Positions 51,772 to 62,963 of a stretch of 64,000 nt of DNA are shown here, piece by piece (within the stretch, counting starts at the first letter, position 1; each line of letters opens with the position of its first letter). The stretch covers positions 21,840,779-21,904,778 of the forward strand of contig SSBO01000012.1 in assembly GCA_005281725.1 (NCBI GenBank), given 5' to 3'. The stretch comes from Wuchereria bancrofti. Its lineage: Eukaryota > Nematoda > Chromadorea > Rhabditida > Onchocercidae. A model generated the notes under the pieces. That model was not told the origin of the DNA. It saw only the letters and a program-made list of their open reading frames with translations, and searched no databases. Made by a program: the position numbers and the translations under genes.

Positions 51772-53741
51772 TCATGCATTTCTGGCATTTTTCAAATGAT
51801 CATCTAGAATATTGTCACATTTTTCAAAATGTTCCGCCATTGTATTTATTAGTTCTTGTATTGCTTCCGCAGTTCTCGTATAATGCGTTGTAAATTCTTC
51901 AATATTTTGTCGAACTTTCATTAATTGTTCCTCATATTGTGTATCTGCTTCTTTACTTTTTTGTTGTTTGGTTTGATCATCTGGATGTCTACAAATGTGA
52001 TCTGTTTATCGATCGATCGATACATTAAGGATCAATGATCTGGATGTCTACAAATGTGATCTGTTTATCGATCGATCGATACATTAAGGATCAATGATCT
52101 GGATGTCTACAAATGTGATCTGTTTATCGATCGATCGATACATTAAGGATCAATGATCTGGATATCTAGAAATGTGATCTGTTTATCGATCGATACATTA
52201 AGGATCAGTGATCAATTATGCAGTTAGTAAAATATTAGTTAATGGGTGAGTAATTGTTTAAAGAATCAAATAAGAATAAAATAACATTTAAATCTAAACA
52301 TTAGTATTAATGAATTATTTTTCGTTTTCGTTTTTCTTTGTTTTTTTTCCAATACTCACAAAATTAGTGAGTGAAAGAATGAAATTTACTTGTTAGCTGA
52401 TTGAGCTAAGCCATCCTTATCAAGACGCCGCTTTTTTAACTGATTGATATCATCGAGATAAATTTTCAAATTTCCACTAAGCCATGTTTTAGACCAAGAT
52501 TCAATAAATTTTAATTCCACCTAAAATACAATCAAATATTTGAAATTAGATTTAAGAAGAAAAATTAGCTGATTTCACGTTCCATTTCTTATTTTAGCCA
52601 ATTTATTTGGATAAAATCAAAATGATCCTATCGTTGAAATTTTTAAATGAAATATTTTAAAGAGAATGCTATTACAAAATGAAAAGTTTATCATATTAAA
52701 TCATTCAAATAGTATAATTAAAGTAATTAGGTAGGTAATTTTTGAAATTATGAAAAGTTTTCCATGATTTAAGGGATTTTTTGCTTTTTATATCAAATTC
52801 AGCTAATATTAATATCATTTTTTTTTTCAATCAAAATTTCTTCTATATACCCGTTTAGCTGTTAAACGTTCTGTTTTTGCAATTTCCTGCAATGCTTCTT
52901 CGACATTTTTCATTACTTTATTAAACTGCAAATAATTAAATTTATAATTTAAGGAAACAATCAGAGAGAAACTTTTATATTTTGCAACAGCAAATATTAA
53001 ATAAAATTTTCATTACCTTTTTATTTTTTGTTTTAGCAGCTAAACCATTGCATACATTAGCTATTGAATCAGTAGGTGTCATACCAGTTGCTTTAAAATT
53101 TGAAATCATCGATTCAACAGCTTTCATAATTGCTGCTACATCCGATTTGCTTCTTTCACAGAAAGTAATCGAACGAGTAACATCATTTGGAAATTTGAAA
53201 TAAAGTAAAATATGTTTCGTTTCTTTCGGATTTCACGTAATTTACGGAAGATTAAAACGTATTTGTGATATCAATTATCATATAAATGCCTTATGTGCAT
53301 TAATTCGATAATATTAGTAATAAAAATATAAGTATTTAAAAGTTTACGATAAAACGAAGATAAGAAAAAAGTATGCTGTTAGTAATTTTTTTTTGGAAAT
53401 TAATATTTTAGAATTTTAAAAGTATAACAAATAGATTATCAGTAATATTTAAAAATCTTAAGTTTTTTTTCGAAAATTTTATACTTTTAACTTGTTTATT
53501 GATAATCATAGGACTAGTTGACAATAAAATTTGAGTACTCCGTGATAGTTGACGTCTTCCTTTCTTTTACTTATGATATAAGTAAAAGTGATTAAAATAT
53601 TTATTTCGAATTTAAGTTACTGATAATCTTATCTTTGTGGTTAGAAATTATATTTCTAGAAAAGTTTTAAAATTGAACAAACTCTGTCTGTTTTGCCATA
53701 TCCAATTTAACCATAACATTTTGCTTCAGTCGTCGAAACAT
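51772..53741 (-). CDS. Small helical, probably BAR-domain protein
   Basis: Firm exons, in phase: from about 53193 to 53017, 52925-52851, 52520-52390 and 51988-51772 (TGA). A probable first exon is 53741-53679, starting MFRRLKQNVMVKLDMAKQTEF. The whole would be about 220 residues. Seen: long amphipathic, Lys/Glu-rich helices without Gly or Pro breaks (NKVMKNVEEALQEIAKTERL; KRRLDKDGLAQSANK; EEQLMKVRQNIEEF), ending LKNARNA. The basic amphipathic start MFRRLKQ plus three long helices fits an N-BAR module that binds curved membranes, as in BIN/endophilin proteins; this is inferred from pattern, not from a diagnostic motif. Oddity: the second exon has no AG acceptor between an in-frame stop (53233-53235) and 53193, so the link to the first exon is unresolved (sequence error, or a different first exon). 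Confidence 0.65.
51981..52213. repeat. 59-bp tandem repeat, four copies, spanning a splice acceptor
   Basis: CTGGATGTCTACAAATGTG starts at 51981, 52040 and 52099, with a variant at 52158, exactly 59 bases apart. Copies 1-3 are identical; copy 4 has lost one GATC and has point changes. The last-exon acceptor of the BAR-like gene (TTTGTAG at 51989-51995 on the minus strand) lies in copy 1, so copies 2 and 3 carry duplicate acceptors; copy 4 has changed to TTTCTAG. Confidence 0.95.
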
Positions 53742-56700
53742 TTTTAATGAAAAACTAAACTTTGTAGCCAAAAGTGAAAAAAGTTAAAAATAAATATAAT
53801 TAAAGTTATTGTCAGTTTTTATACTTTAGCGATGAACTACTTATTTGCATAATTTGATGATAATTTGAAGAGTTTGCAAAAATTTTGAATTGAATTCAAA
53901 TTCCACTAATTAAATTCGTCATTATTATTTTCTGTTAAGCTTAAAAATATGTTTTAGTGAAAAATTGAAAAAAATTTGCTCCAACTGTTCTCATTTTATT
54001 TATCACATACAAAAATATGATAAGGAAAAAACAATTATTATTGTTGTTGTTGTTGATGTACTATAATTTTTATATTATATTTTTTAATTGTTACTAAAAT
54101 TTGTTTAAAATTCCTTTTGGTAGCATACAGTAAATAATTATATTATAAGAATATTGTGATATCAGAAGATTTCTTCCAAATTTCAGATTTATTGATAAGG
54201 AAAATTTATCAAATATTCCTATAGTATACCAATGATTATTTATTTTCTCTTTAAAGATAGCAAATGATAGTACAAATGGAAAAGTATCGTTCAGCTTCTC
54301 TCACTGAATTTGTTTCTTATCAGCAAATCACATTTCTTATCAGGAAATAACGCTTCTTATCAGGAAATCACCAGAATAATTGTTATTAATCAGAAAATAT
54401 AAAATGAAATAATAATAAAAAATAACGAATATAATTTAAAGTTTCAAAATTCAAATTTAAAAATAACTTTAATGATTATTGAAGTGAAAAGCATTTCTTA
54501 ATGAATTCTCATAAGAAAATTCCTGGGCAAAATTTTTTCAAGAATATCAATTGTTGATTTTGATAATTTCAAAAAAAAAAAAGTGCCACAATTATCTGTT
54601 CAAAGTTAGCGATCTATTCTGAAACGATCTTTTTTGTCTCGATTATCGGACATTTTTAGCTCTAAAATAATTGACAAAAAGCGCTTCGGTGTACATTTGA
54701 GCAGCTAACTATTTCATTTCGAATATTTTTGTTGATAAAATTTAACATTTACTTTTCTTTTTTTTACAATTTAAAAAAAAAAAATGAAATTGCTTGATAC
54801 TATAAAACAGAATTTCTCATAATTTGCATATTTCTCATGGATATAGCAATTACAGTGAAATATTTGTTTACATTTTTGGTTGAGTGTATTTGAATTAGAT
54901 ATTGTGAAATGTTAATTTATCTTAAGCAAACATACGGTTATGAGTTTTAGTAATACAAACTTCATTTACAATACTATCATTATTCACACCTTTCCTTATA
55001 TAGGTAAATAAATGGAAAATACACTTATTATACTGATTCATACAATAAATTTTCATTTATATATACATATACACGTACGTCACTTACGTTTGAATATATT
55101 TGATAAACATACAAATATTTGCTGCAAATAATTTTGAAGAAATAAGTAGAATATTTCATGATTACCTAACCTTTATTATATTTCATTTTATTTATTTATT
55201 ACTTTCAAAAGTACCATTCTTAATGGCCAGAAATTATACAATGCAAGTAAAAAACAAAGCCGACAACAGATATAGCACATTTTTTTTTACGAACTATGAC
55301 CTTTAACCTTACCTGTTCCTATTATTCAGAAGCTGTCTAAAATGATTAAAGATAAGAAGAGAACAGGAGAAAATTCTTTTTAAAAGAAATTGCATTTTTT
55401 GAAAAATTAAAAAAAATAAATTTTATATTGAAAAAATATACAAATAGACGTTGAAGAAAATTTACAGAGTAAAATGAATTTCAATATAATATTAATATTT
55501 ATTCTTTTTTTTATTAGCAAATCTGTCCTTTTCATATTTAAATGTATTCAAAATGATTATATATGAGATAAATTGGAGTGACTATTTTAAATCTTTTAAT
55601 TCTTTATTTCATATTTCTCATAAATTTCCTTTATTTTTTTACCTTTGTTTTTTTTCCCAGTTTTTAACTTATAATTTTCAGATAATTTTTCTGGTAGATC
55701 TGAAACGATTTAATGCTTTTCGTATATTTAATGCATCATCATATTTTGGCAAATATTAAAAAATATGAAAAAGTAAACAAAATGTAAATAATATAAATAA
55801 ATGAATAAAAAATAGAATAAACAATAGAAGTTCATTCGATGAATCAAACTTTGAAGAGAAATTAGAAAATTGTACGATGGATCAAATTATGATTGGAAAT
55901 ATTTTTACAGTGCACTATTTGTTACTATAAAAAAGGTTACGGTTTGAAATTTGTTTTAAATTCAAAATGTCAGGCTTAGCCATCGGATGAAACTTCGAGA
56001 TCAATGCATATTAAAAAAAAAGTAAGTGACAAAGCCGCTCAAATTAATTAATTAATTAATACATAGTACTGCTGATTAACATTAAAAGTAATTTGATAAG
56101 TGAGTAAATGAAAAATATGCAAATAAATTTCATATTGGAAAATTTGACCAATTTAGATGAAAACATTATATAATAACTCCATAAATTAAATTAAAAAAAG
56201 AAAGAATTAAAGAAGAAAAACATATATTTGCTCAATTGATTAGTAATAAGTTTTTTTTTTTTGTGATAAGTAAGACAAAGTAATATTTGAAAAAATGGAC
56301 ATAGATGACCACTTAGTTAACTTCAAATGCATTTAAATGAAACATACAGCCTAAATGGACACAAACAGGTCACCTGAAGTATTAAAACATTTGATAACAA
56401 AATCTGTTAAAAAAAAAGAAATGCAATATTAGGAATTGATAAAAAATTCCAGCATTTTTAGAATTTTACAAATTTCTAAGAATAAAAATGCTTTTTAAAG
56501 TTAATTAAATAATTGCTAGCTAATTAAAAAAAATAACATTCATATATTTTTTGATCATTTAATTACCATATAATTAAGTTAAAATTGAAATAACAATAGG
56601 ATAACGGTAGAAAATGATTTCAATAACAAACAATATTTTAGATTACATAATGAAATATTATTAAATAATAATTCAATTTAACCTATTTTGTTTTATGATT

Positions 56701-56797
56701 ATAAAATAAGAATATCAATATTGAGCATTTGAAATTTTCAAAAAGAAAAAAAAAAAAGAAAATTTTGTTTAAAAATTTTTTGTTTAATGAATAAAAA
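53742..56797. other. Intergenic AT-rich stretch
   Basis: I see no exon with both splice sites and coding composition. Three GTT/TTCTTATCAG-type short repeats lie near 54315-54370 (CTTCTTATCAG(C/G)AAAT repeated three times). Open frames at 55100-55306 and 55553-55759 look random. Confidence 0.5.
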
Positions 56798-58173
56798 TTA
56801 AACAGTAATAATCTTCCTGTCAACTTCTTTCTTCAAATAACCAATATCTTTTGAATCAAGCGTTTCTCGAAATTCACCATTGACCAATGGATCATTTGAT
56901 GAATTTCTGGAATGACACATTCTTCGACAACCACAACGAATGCAACAGCAACAAGTTATAATCAATAAACCGCATAATATCTGGAATACCTGGCGTACGA
57001 AGAAGCATCATAATTTGAAATAATATATCAATTTAAAAATAAATAATAGTTAATTAATTACTCAAATTTAATTTAAACAAGAAGAAATATTTTTATCACA
57101 TTATAGCTATATAATATTATTATACATGTATTAGAGTATTTGAATGATAATAAAATGATTGATTCAATGTGTTTTTTGTAAGTTTATGCAAATTATTTTA
57201 TAATTTTATTTAAAATATATTTGAAAAAAAAAAGTGTTTTTTTGATATGAATAAATTAAGCAAACTTTAATCAGTCTTTTTCATTTTTTTTTTTTTGATT
57301 TCATCATGAATATTACATTATTTTTTTTGCAATTAAAATTTAAATATTTGAAAAAAAGTAAACAAATAAAAAAGAAAAACAAAACGAACCAATGCAGCAG
57401 CTAAAATAAATGGAATAATGCCCGTAGTGCTAATATTAATAAATGCTGAAACAACAGGTGTTTTACGTTGCATACAAATAAATTGTCGTCGTTCATCGAC
57501 GTCATTTCGAATTACGTACGTTGTGCCACACGGTATTTCACAGGCAATTTCACAATCAGTCAAATTATCATAATGATAAATTTCTGCAAATTAATTATTT
57601 TAATTCTAAGCCAATAATTTCAGTTTCATCATTGAAAAATGTTAGCTGAATTACAATAACATATTTCTTTTTATCCAAATAAATGTTTTTTTTTTTTCAA
57701 TTTTTCTTTTTATAATTAGCATTGTTTGTAAACAATGCAACACTTTCATTTTAGTCAACTAATTGTTAATTTCTCTAAAGACTTATTCAAAATTCCTAGC
57801 ATTTTCAAATACATTTCATTAAATTACAAAGTAAAAAGAAAAAAAAAAGATTCATTGATCATAAATTATTAATTTCATAATTCATTTCATTCTTTTTGTT
57901 GCAAATTCTTCATCAAAATTTTAAATTAAAACATTTTGTCAAAATTAATAAACAAATAAAGTTAAACTAACTCATAATTCGATGCATTCCATCACGTTCA
58001 CGAGTTAAGCCATCTCTGTTAGACAGTCTTCGCAGATAAGATGATGATGATGACGATGATGATGATGATGATAACGATGATGATGGATATTGAAAATCAT
58101 AACGATCAGCAAATACAGTAATAATTAGAATGAAAAACCACCAATAGAAGCATAACTGTCGTTGATAGTACAT
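56798..58173 (-). CDS. Single-pass membrane protein with Cys-rich ectodomain, nematode-type orphan
   Basis: Exons 58173-57972, 57583-57390 and 56989-56798 join at phases 1 and 0 and predict 195 residues. Seen: a signal peptide (CFYWWFFILIITVFA), a Ser tract coded by a TCA/TCG microsatellite, then a small ectodomain with cysteines at about 78, 82, 86 and 104 (DCEIACEIPC pattern) and an N-L-T glycosylation site at 74. A long hydrophobic segment, about residues 110-145, crosses an exon junction. It is followed at once by CCCCIRCGCRRMC, a likely palmitoylation cluster, and a charged tail ending DRKIITV. The C-terminal I-T-V could be a PDZ ligand. The ATG abuts AATTTCAG, as in the peptide genes. 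I do not recognise a named family; type I surface protein is inferred. Confidence 0.82.
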
Positions 58174-58914
58174 CTGAAATTTAAAATTTACAAAAATTTA
58201 AAATTTATATTAGTTTAAAGAAAAAAAAAAACAACAAAAAAGAGAAGGAAACAAAGATATTATTATCAAAGAATAATGAAAATGTGTTTATCTTTGCGAA
58301 ATAAATAGCATGAAAAATTTTTATTATAAAATAGTAAATAATCAGTAGTAAAAAGAATGAAAAAAATTCAGAAAGAAAAAAAAATTAAAACCAAAATAAT
58401 ATTTTTTATAAAAAATCCAAAAAAAAAAAAAAATGGAGGAAATTCCAAAATAATATCTAATAATTATAGCTCAATATTACTATAATTAAATTTATTAGAA
58501 TAAAAAAAAAAAAAAAACGAGCATTTCTCAACAATTATTAAATTTCGATAGAAAAAATTTAAAAATGAAATAACAGTTAGAATTTAACAGATTAATTTTT
58601 AAAATATTTGAACTCATTTATTTATTTATTCATCTCACCTATAATTCTTTCATTTCATAAACATATTTATATACAAAGACTTATATGCATTCATTCCATC
58701 ATAGCATTACCGCCCCATAATCCATCAATTCTATGTGAAGCAATAAAAATAAAGGTGTAAAAGATATATACAGCTGACGATAACTATGAATAAGCTCAAA
58801 ATTCAAATAGCATTTCATTTTTTTTTTTTTTTTTTTTTATTTTTTCATTGAAATTTTTCTTTTATAGCAGCAAAAAGAAAAGGAATTTTATTTGCAAGAA
58901 GAAATCATCGTCGA
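58174..58914. other. Upstream region of the membrane protein gene
   Basis: AT-rich with several poly-A/poly-T runs. No gene seen. It should contain the promoter of the minus-strand gene at 56798-58173. Confidence 0.45.
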
Positions 58915-59165
58915 TCAAATAATATAATAACGATAATAATGACAAAAATTTTAATGATATTAATAATTATTATTCTCATTCCCATTCTTTTTCTCATCAA
59001 TATTATCGTTATTATTATTATTTTATTCTTATTGTTAATATTATTATTTTTAACTTTTATTTTATTATTGCTATTAATATTATTATTGTCATTGTTATTA
59101 GTATTATTATCACTGTTACTGTTATGATTATTATTACTGTTATTGTTATTATTATCGTTACTATC
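58915..59165. repeat. ATT/GTT/ATC microsatellite block
   Basis: Imperfect triplet array producing an Ile/Leu-rich false open frame on the plus strand. Confidence 0.9.
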
Positions 59166-59175
59166 ACTGTTGATA

Positions 59176-59424
59176 GGTAGCTGTAAATTTGTGATCAGAA
59201 AGATATTATAACGAAATTATTATTACTATTATTATCACTCTTGGTAGCTGTAAATTTGTGATCAAAAAGAATATTATAAAGAAATTGTTATTATCATTAT
59301 TATCACTCTTGGTAGCTATAAATTTGTAATCAAAAAGAATATTATAAAGAAATTGTTATTATCATTATTATCACTCTTGGTAGCTATAAATTTGCGATCA
59401 AAAAGAATATTATAAAGAAATTAC
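59176..59424. repeat. 67/68-bp tandem repeat, about 3.7 copies
   Basis: GGTAGCT starts at 59176, 59243, 59311 and 59379. Units include AAATTTGTGATCAAAAAG and end in a TTATCATTATTATCACTC stretch, so the unit probably grew out of the neighbouring microsatellite. Confidence 0.92.
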
Positions 59425-59639
59425 TTGATTTTTTTTAATAAAAATTTCATATTCGGGAATGTTAGCATAATGCAATAATAACTAAAATTTAGAACTAACA
59501 ATGACGCAATCCGAAATTCGTTAATTGATAGTTTAAAATTTCACTGAATTGAACTCACAGATAAACACATCTTTCAGTTTAAATTGCTAAAGTATTTCTA
59601 ATTATCCTTACTTTTGTCATTTAATAAATCAAATATTTT

Positions 59640-59870
59640 GTGGAACAACATTTAAAAGCTCATAGATTGATTGATCATTCGGAAAATAGTGCAATATTAT
59701 TCAATAAATTGTTCGGTTCTATTCAATTCAATTCAGCTTGTATCAATTTAATTACTAGCTTCATCCAAAAATTATTTCAAAAAATTATCCATAAAATTAA
59801 TACTAAGAAAAAGAATGACTTAGTTGTTGATAAATCAATTTTTTCTTCTTTTTTATCAGATAAAATTTAA
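59640..59870 (+). other. Open reading frame of uncertain status
   Basis: 76 codons from GTG to TAA (VEQHLKAHRLIDHSENSA at the start, SFLSDKI at the end). It lacks an ATG and an AG acceptor at the start. It might be a terminal exon, but nothing upstream supports this; probably chance. Confidence 0.15.
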
Positions 59871-60247
59871 CGAAAGATATCAAACAGAAAAAAAAAGTGC
59901 CTGTATTGGAAGATTGAAGGAGGAATGAAATATCTATAATAAAATTAAAAATATTAATGTGACAATTAACTCAATGATTTTTTATCATTTCTTCGAGGTG
60001 AAAACATATTAAATAGCAATTGGAACTAAATTACAGAATAAAAATTTTCATTTTATTATCAAGAAATAATAATAATAATTCATTTAGTTGTTGATATCAG
60101 TTAATAAGAATATATTGGAAATGATTAAAACCAAGAGAAAATTAGATAGCATTAGTTTTTTCTTTTCTTTTTTTTTTTGCGCAAACAAAATATATATTAA
60201 TCATTGGTCTGTAATTTTAGATAAAAGAAATTAGTATCAGCATGACT

Positions 60248-60287
60248 CCGCGGCAAAATCAATAAGCGGGAATATGACACCGCGAAA
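60248..60287. promoter_or_regulatory. Three clustered E2F/DP-like sites
   Basis: On the minus strand TTTTGCCGCGG (60258-60248), TTCCCGC (60272-60266) and TTTCGCGG (60287-60280) fall within 40 bases. They fit the E2F pattern TTTSSCGC or are close to it, in otherwise AT-rich DNA. A short plus-strand start with a GTCAGT donor (60341-60468) lies just downstream but is not convincing as an exon. Confidence 0.3.
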
Positions 60288-61090
60288 GGAACTTCCATCC
60301 AGAAATGCAAATATTGCAAAAATAATTATAATTACAAATAATGATGGTTGAATGCATAATTATCTCTTCTCTAATTTTTTTTTCCACTTCACCGAAATGG
60401 AAATTTCATTGTAGCTGTGCTAATTTAAACCAAATTTTATTATTTTATTTACCTCCAGGGTTAAAGGTCAGTTTTAAACATTTTATCACTAGCAATAAAA
60501 TAGTGAAAATATTATCCCAACAAAAAATTTATTTTAGTTGCGACTAAAAATCATTAAGTGGATTAAATAGAAGATATAAATTGCTCTTATGTCAACAAAT
60601 GATATTTGTCATAGCGAAGAGTTTATAAAATCATTGATTTAATGTTTGAAATTTTCAAAGATAAAAAAAAAAGAGAAAAATCATATGTAAATTTGAAATT
60701 GAGAAGAAAAAAAAAATGCGAAGATTAATAAACATACTGAACCGTTCAATAATTAATGAAAAAATAAATCAAAAAGCAAATAAAAATTAATTTTAATGAA
60801 ATACTTTAAATATCGCCAAAAATGGGATTGCACGTTGAGAAATTTAATTATTATTGAATTAAACCGGTATATTTCGAAATTTGAATATATAGCATCGTCA
60901 AATTGTTGTTATATTTCGAATTATCAAACAGTATATCTTCCGGTATATTTTCCCCGAATTTCATGCATAGTTACATCAAAACAGTACAACCGGAAATTTT
61001 GAGTATAATTATTTCAAAATCGGTTTATTTTGAATGTGTCATTTCTAAATCATAAAACTTTTACCGCATGCATCATCTAACTTAAAGTAC

Positions 61091-61176
61091 CTTAACATAA
61101 ATGCATGCATACTCAAGGCCATCCTGAATTGATGGCTTCCTTTTCCGGCATATCCATTAAACGATAAAACAGCAAA
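61091..61176 (-). other. Candidate internal exon
   Basis: Between a TTGCTTCAG acceptor and an AAG|GTACTT donor, 86 bases stay open (FAVLSFNGYAGKGSHQF, then RMALSMHAF) with higher G+C than the flanks. No partner exons were found, so it may be an isolated exon of an unseen gene or chance. Confidence 0.2.
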
Positions 61177-62286
61177 CTGAAGCAATTGTATTTGCCGATG
61201 AAATCATATCATTAAAAAAAAAAAAAAAAATGCCTTCCCAACGAAATAAAATTCAAAAAAAAAAAAAAATGATTTGAAAAAAAGAAGCTATATTTGGTTT
61301 ACGATCATTAATCTTTTTCGTCAAATCCGGAAAGTATAATGTGACAGATTATGCTTAGAAATAAAAAAAAAACGAATGAAATGAAAAGAGTTATACTATG
61401 AGAAATATAATGATATCATTTGAAGAGATCAGGAAATAATAACCGTAAAGAAGACGAAAAGTTGTCAAAAGCCATAAAGTGAAAAGAATGAATGAATGAC
61501 TAAAGCAACTAAAGTATCTATCTGGTGACAAAAATAATGCAAATAACAATGCATATAAATGCCATTTCATCTAATCTTTCTCATCCTTAATACTTACAAT
61601 TAAATCTATTATTATGCTAAAATAATTTTTTTGTCAAAATTTTAATGAAATTTTTTCGAAAATTTCTTCTTGAAAAAATTAAAACATTTAATATATCAGA
61701 AAAAAAATTTTTTTTTTAAAATTTGAAAAATTCCAGTGCTAATGAAATTAAAACAAATAATGGTATATTTGAAATTAATTCATAAATAAGAAACAGTCAA
61801 ATTGAAAATGACAAACAAGTATGACAAATGTTAGGAAGAAAAACCTGTCACATTCCGGTAATCATTTTACATTACATTCCGGTATAACAGTAATAATACT
61901 TACAAATAGGACGATCCAGTTTGTAAAATTCACAGACAAAAGAATCTAATGGAAGAAAAAAAGGAGAGTAAAGGAGGAAGGTGGATGGATCATTCTGGAA
62001 GTAGGATGTCGCGCTATTTACTTTTCCGGTGGTTGTAAAACCATCAAACTATCTTCAGGAAATTTATCATTCATCATTTGTGTTGTCTAATTCTCTACAA
62101 AATCCTCGAACTATTATTCATTTTCTTCTTCTCTAAATCATACATATACATTGAGAAAAGTCGGTAAAGATATTATGTAAATAAAAAGACTATTTGAGTT
62201 ATAGCTAAAAAAAGAGGTAACATAAAAGAGTTAGCACTATATTGTACGGATCACTGATAAAAAGATAAAAGTATCAGTTGTTGAGT

Positions 62287-62544
62287 GAGTGGACAAGAGA
62301 AAGGTTAAATGAGTGGACAAGAGAAAGGTTAAATGAGTGGGCAAGAGAAGAGTTAAATGAGTGGACAAGGGAAGAGTTAAATGAGTGGACAAGAGAAGAG
62401 TTAAATGAGTGGACAAGAGAAGGGCTAAATGAGTGGACAAGAGAAGGGCTAAATGGGTGGACAAGAGAAGAGTTAAATGGGTGGACAAGAGAAGGGCTAA
62501 ATGAGTGGACAAGAGAACGGTTAAGTGAGTGGACAAGAGAAGAG
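62287..62544. repeat. 24-bp minisatellite, 11 copies, open on both strands
   Basis: GAGTGGACAAGAGAAG units start every 24 bases from 62287 to 62527 with a few A/G substitutions. Because 24 is a multiple of 3, the array is an open frame on the plus strand (EWTREELN per unit) and on the minus strand (STHLTLLL per unit). The plus frame runs from 62278 to 62787 (169 codons), most of it repeat plus low-complexity flank. No splice or start evidence makes it a gene. Confidence 0.95.
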
Positions 62545-62690
62545 CATCACAACTTCTATCATTTTTTTATTTTAGTGGTCATCTTGAACTTTACTTTATC
62601 TTTAAGCCTTTTATCCCTTCTAATGGTCATTTTTTTCTTTTTTTTTTTGAGATCAATCCTTTTCGAGAATAAAATTTTTCACCTCCAACA

Positions 62691-62735
62691 ATCTCTCTCT
62701 TTCCCTTTCTCTTTCTCTCTCTCTCTCTCTCTCGT
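62691..62735. repeat. CT-rich microsatellite
   Basis: CTCTTTC then (CT)n run. A similar CT run lies at 63252-63287. Confidence 0.9.
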
Positions 62736-62930
62736 TCTCTTTGTTTCATATTCGAATAATGGTAATAATACTGTTAGTAGAAATTAAAATAATTATTAAA
62801 ATAGAGAAAAAAAATGGTTTATCAAATTTTTAAAATTGGAAAAACTTCCCAAAAATAAAATATCAATTTTAAATTCAAACTTTTCCTTTTAAAATTAAGT
62901 ACTAATAAACAATGGTAATAATAGTAATAA

Positions 62931-62963
<33 letters not shown>

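Noticed and set aside
52982..53203. 73-codon plus-strand frame with signal-peptide-like start
   Set aside because: It is the antisense shadow of the BAR-like exon 53017-53193, which has correct splice phase with its neighbours.
60796..61002. 68-codon plus-strand frame
   Set aside because: Composition like the surrounding non-coding DNA and no splice or promoter evidence.
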